From an uncultured Oscillibacter sp. (GTDB lineage Bacteria; Bacillota; Clostridia; Oscillospirales; Oscillospiraceae), in contig CAJFNE010000093.1 in assembly GCA_904393855.1 (NCBI GenBank), forward strand, positions 1 to 7,346: a DNA stretch of 7,346 bases. The letters run 5' to 3'. Both the position numbers and the translations under genes were made by a program. The notes beneath the pieces were generated by a model that had not been told where the DNA came from, ran no database searches, and saw nothing but the letters and a program-made list of their open reading frames with translations. The stretch's first letter is position 1. Every line of letters starts with the position of its first letter. Positions 6,079 to 7,346 of the stretch are shown one piece after another.

Positions 6079-7251
6079 TCATTCCATCCCGCGCATCTGG
6101 AATCCCGGCTGCCGGAGCTTGTCCATGGAGAGGATCTCCTGTAAACTGGCTGCCCCGCGATAACAGATGTAACCATACGCGTTGAAGCTTCCCTCCTCAC
6201 GTCGGATGCGCTGTTCGCCATACTTCTGATAGTTATAAAATTCATGCAATTCCCCGTCATACTCAAAACGCCCGGATTCACGGATCATGTATCTGCCGTA
6301 CTCCTCCGGCGTTTTGACATCCGGCACGAAGTCAAAGTCCGCCAGATTTTCCGCCAGGGCCTTGATTTGCCCGGCGCCCTCCGCCCTCGCCAACAGCACA
6401 GCCGCGGCCAGCTTGGGCAGCTCCTTCCTGTCCAGCCGGGAGATGGCTTCCGCCATCTCGTTGAGGCTCTCCAGCGACTCCTCCTCCATGCGTATGGCGT
6501 CAGCCACCGCGCTGGGCAGGATGTCATACGCGTCTTCCAGGCAGCTGTCGTCGGGGATCAGGCCCGCCCTCTGGAGGAACCGCTCCACCCGTCTCGCCGG
6601 CATGGGGAGCTGGAAATAGGCCTCCTCCCGCTCCGGCTCATACCTGCTGGTCATTTTGACGCCCAGAACGGCGCTGTTGTAATCATAGTCCGGAAAGGCC
6701 CCGCCCTGGTATAGGTGCAGCATCTGCATCCCGTTGTCATAGACCACGCCATAGGGTGTCACGGTTCCCGCTCCATGGCGGATGAGACCTATAGCCACTC
6801 TCTCGCCATTGACATGCTCCAGCGTTTCTGCGTCGCACCCCGGGTTCAACGTCAGAAAATGCCACTTCCCAACCTCCTCCAGATCTGAGAAGTCCGAGAT
6901 CACGGTGGCCTTTTGGCAGCAGAAGGTCAGGTTAATGAAATCCTTTATATCGGAGAGGTCCAGCTTCTCCGCCATCGCCTGGAATTGGATGATCTCATCT
7001 TCGATGAAGCTGTCCAGCCGCTTGATGAGATAGTCCAGCTCATCCAGATTGACCTCTGTCATCTCCAACCGCTGCAAAATGGGGTACTCCTCTGGAGCCA
7101 CATCGATTTGGCAGTCCCGCTTTACCGCATCTCCCATCTCCATGGCCTGGAGCATCCTGATGATCCTGTCATACTGCTCATCCGGGATGGGAAGTGGGAC
7201 GCTGATCTGCCCATAGTGTGGAAATCTGGCGTTGCTCAAAATAGCCTGCAT
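6079..7251 (-). CDS. ardA: Antirestriction protein ArdA-like, two tandem modules (390 aa)
   Basis: ArdA proteins mimic bent B-form DNA and bind type I restriction-modification enzymes in the cytoplasm, protecting an incoming mobile element. Module 1 (about 1-185) has QISVPLPIPDEQYDRI, the middle subdomain VNLDELDYLIKRLDSF (68-83) and DFSDLEEVGKWHFL (120-133). Module 2 (about 195-366) has SLESLNEMAEAISRLDRKEL (259-278) and EEYGRYMIRESGRF (316-329), then NYQKYGEQRIRREEGSFNAYGY (340-361). This ending strongly resembles the NYIDYxAYGRDL..G.F end of Tn916-type ArdA. It is about twice the usual 165-170 aa of ArdA because the module is repeated. By hand count it has about 70 D+E against 40 K+R, as expected for a DNA mimic. 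The ATG at 7251 is chosen over GTG at 7260 because AGGAGG sits about 8 bases before the ATG but touches the GTG. It is upstream of, and possibly co-transcribed with, the operon starting at 5991. Confidence 0.85.
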   Translation of the reverse strand: MQAILSNARFPHYGQISVPLPIPDEQYDRIIRMLQAMEMGDAVKRDCQIDVAPEEYPILQRLEMTEVNLDELDYLIKRLDSFIEDEIIQFQAMAEKLDLSDIKDFINLTFCCQKATVISDFSDLEEVGKWHFLTLNPGCDAETLEHVNGERVAIGLIRHGAGTVTPYGVVYDNGMQMLHLYQGGAFPDYDYNSAVLGVKMTSRYEPEREEAYFQLPMPARRVERFLQRAGLIPDDSCLEDAYDILPSAVADAIRMEEESLESLNEMAEAISRLDRKELPKLAAAVLLARAEGAGQIKALAENLADFDFVPDVKTPEEYGRYMIRESGRFEYDGELHEFYNYQKYGEQRIRREEGSFNAYGYICYRGAASLQEILSMDKLRQPGFQMRGME

Positions 7252-7263
7252 CGTGGACACCTC

Positions 7264-7346
7264 CTACATAAGTTTTAAAGTGCCGATTCCTCGCAAAAGC
7301 AAAGGGGCGGTAACCGTATTCCACATGATACGGCTCACAAACGCAG
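7264..7346 (-). other. Open frame at window edge ending at the ardA ribosome binding site
   Basis: A 26-residue frame runs in from the window edge and stops with TAG (7266-7264), which overlaps the AGGAGG site of ardA, a typical arrangement for coupled genes. It could be the end of an upstream gene, but its in-frame ATG and GTG codons have no Shine-Dalgarno sequence, and a second frame is also open through the same bases. I cannot tell a gene end from a non-coding leader here. Confidence 0.3.
7312..7335 (-). promoter_or_regulatory. Hairpin upstream of ardA
   Basis: On the minus strand, AGCCGTAT and ATACGGTT form an 8-bp stem (one G-U pair) around the 8-base loop CATGTGGA, about 60 bases upstream of the ardA start. 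No T-run follows, so it is not a simple terminator. It could be a leader RNA structure or an operator with dyad symmetry for a dimeric regulator. Confidence 0.4.

Noticed and set aside
5928..6281. 117-aa minus-strand frame spanning the end of ardA and the following gap
   Set aside because: It overlaps two supported genes in another frame and lacks a ribosome binding site. A segment near 6000-6080 looks helical (RQARKKELDILEML), but this is not enough to call a gene.
7178..7345. Second minus-strand frame open from the window edge into ardA
   Set aside because: It has no start in the window, overlaps ardA out of frame, and stops inside it; probably chance.
1..7346. CRISPR array, tRNA/rRNA, insertion sequence or att site
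   Set aside because: No regularly spaced repeats, tRNA-like cloverleaf, transposase frame or terminal inverted repeats were seen; the only repeated string noted is the 17-bp coupling cassette.

Overview
The window looks like part of the accessory region of an integrative conjugative element or conjugative plasmid from a GC-rich, gut-type clostridium (Oscillospiraceae/Ruminococcaceae-like). This is inferred from protein resemblance (ArdA-type antirestriction proteins, a DUF4314 protein, a winged-helix protein next to a Dam-type methylase), strong AGGAGG-type ribosome binding sites and tight gene packing. No transfer, replication or integrase gene is visible, so the element type is not proven. 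Every gene I accept lies on the minus strand, so transcription runs from high to low coordinates.

In transcription order: (1) 7346-7264 is an upstream edge with an 8-bp hairpin and a short open frame that ends exactly at the ribosome binding site of the next gene. (2) 7251-6079 is an ArdA-like antirestriction protein of 390 aa. (3) An 87-bp gap carries a good extended -10 promoter candidate. (4) A packed operon follows: a 129-aa unknown protein (5991-5602), a DUF4314 protein (5605-4634), and three further proteins of the ArdA-like kind (4641-3442, 3449-2196, 2190-1102). Its genes overlap by 4 or 8 bases or lie 5 bases apart. (5) A rho-independent terminator at 1084-1045 closes the operon. (6) A winged-helix DNA-binding protein (1003-680) overlaps by 14 bases a Dam-type adenine methyltransferase (693 to the window edge) whose 3' end is cut off by the window.

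The unifying theme is probably antirestriction. ArdA proteins are acidic DNA mimics that block type I restriction enzymes. An orphan adenine methylase can mask the incoming element's own sites. The notable feature is that one element seems to carry four divergent ArdA-like proteins, at least three of them built from two tandem ArdA-type modules. Two of the gene junctions share an identical 17-bp translational coupling cassette with a TTG start codon. Apart from ardA, DUF4314 and dam, functions are inferred from internal sequence comparison and memory of families, not from searches.
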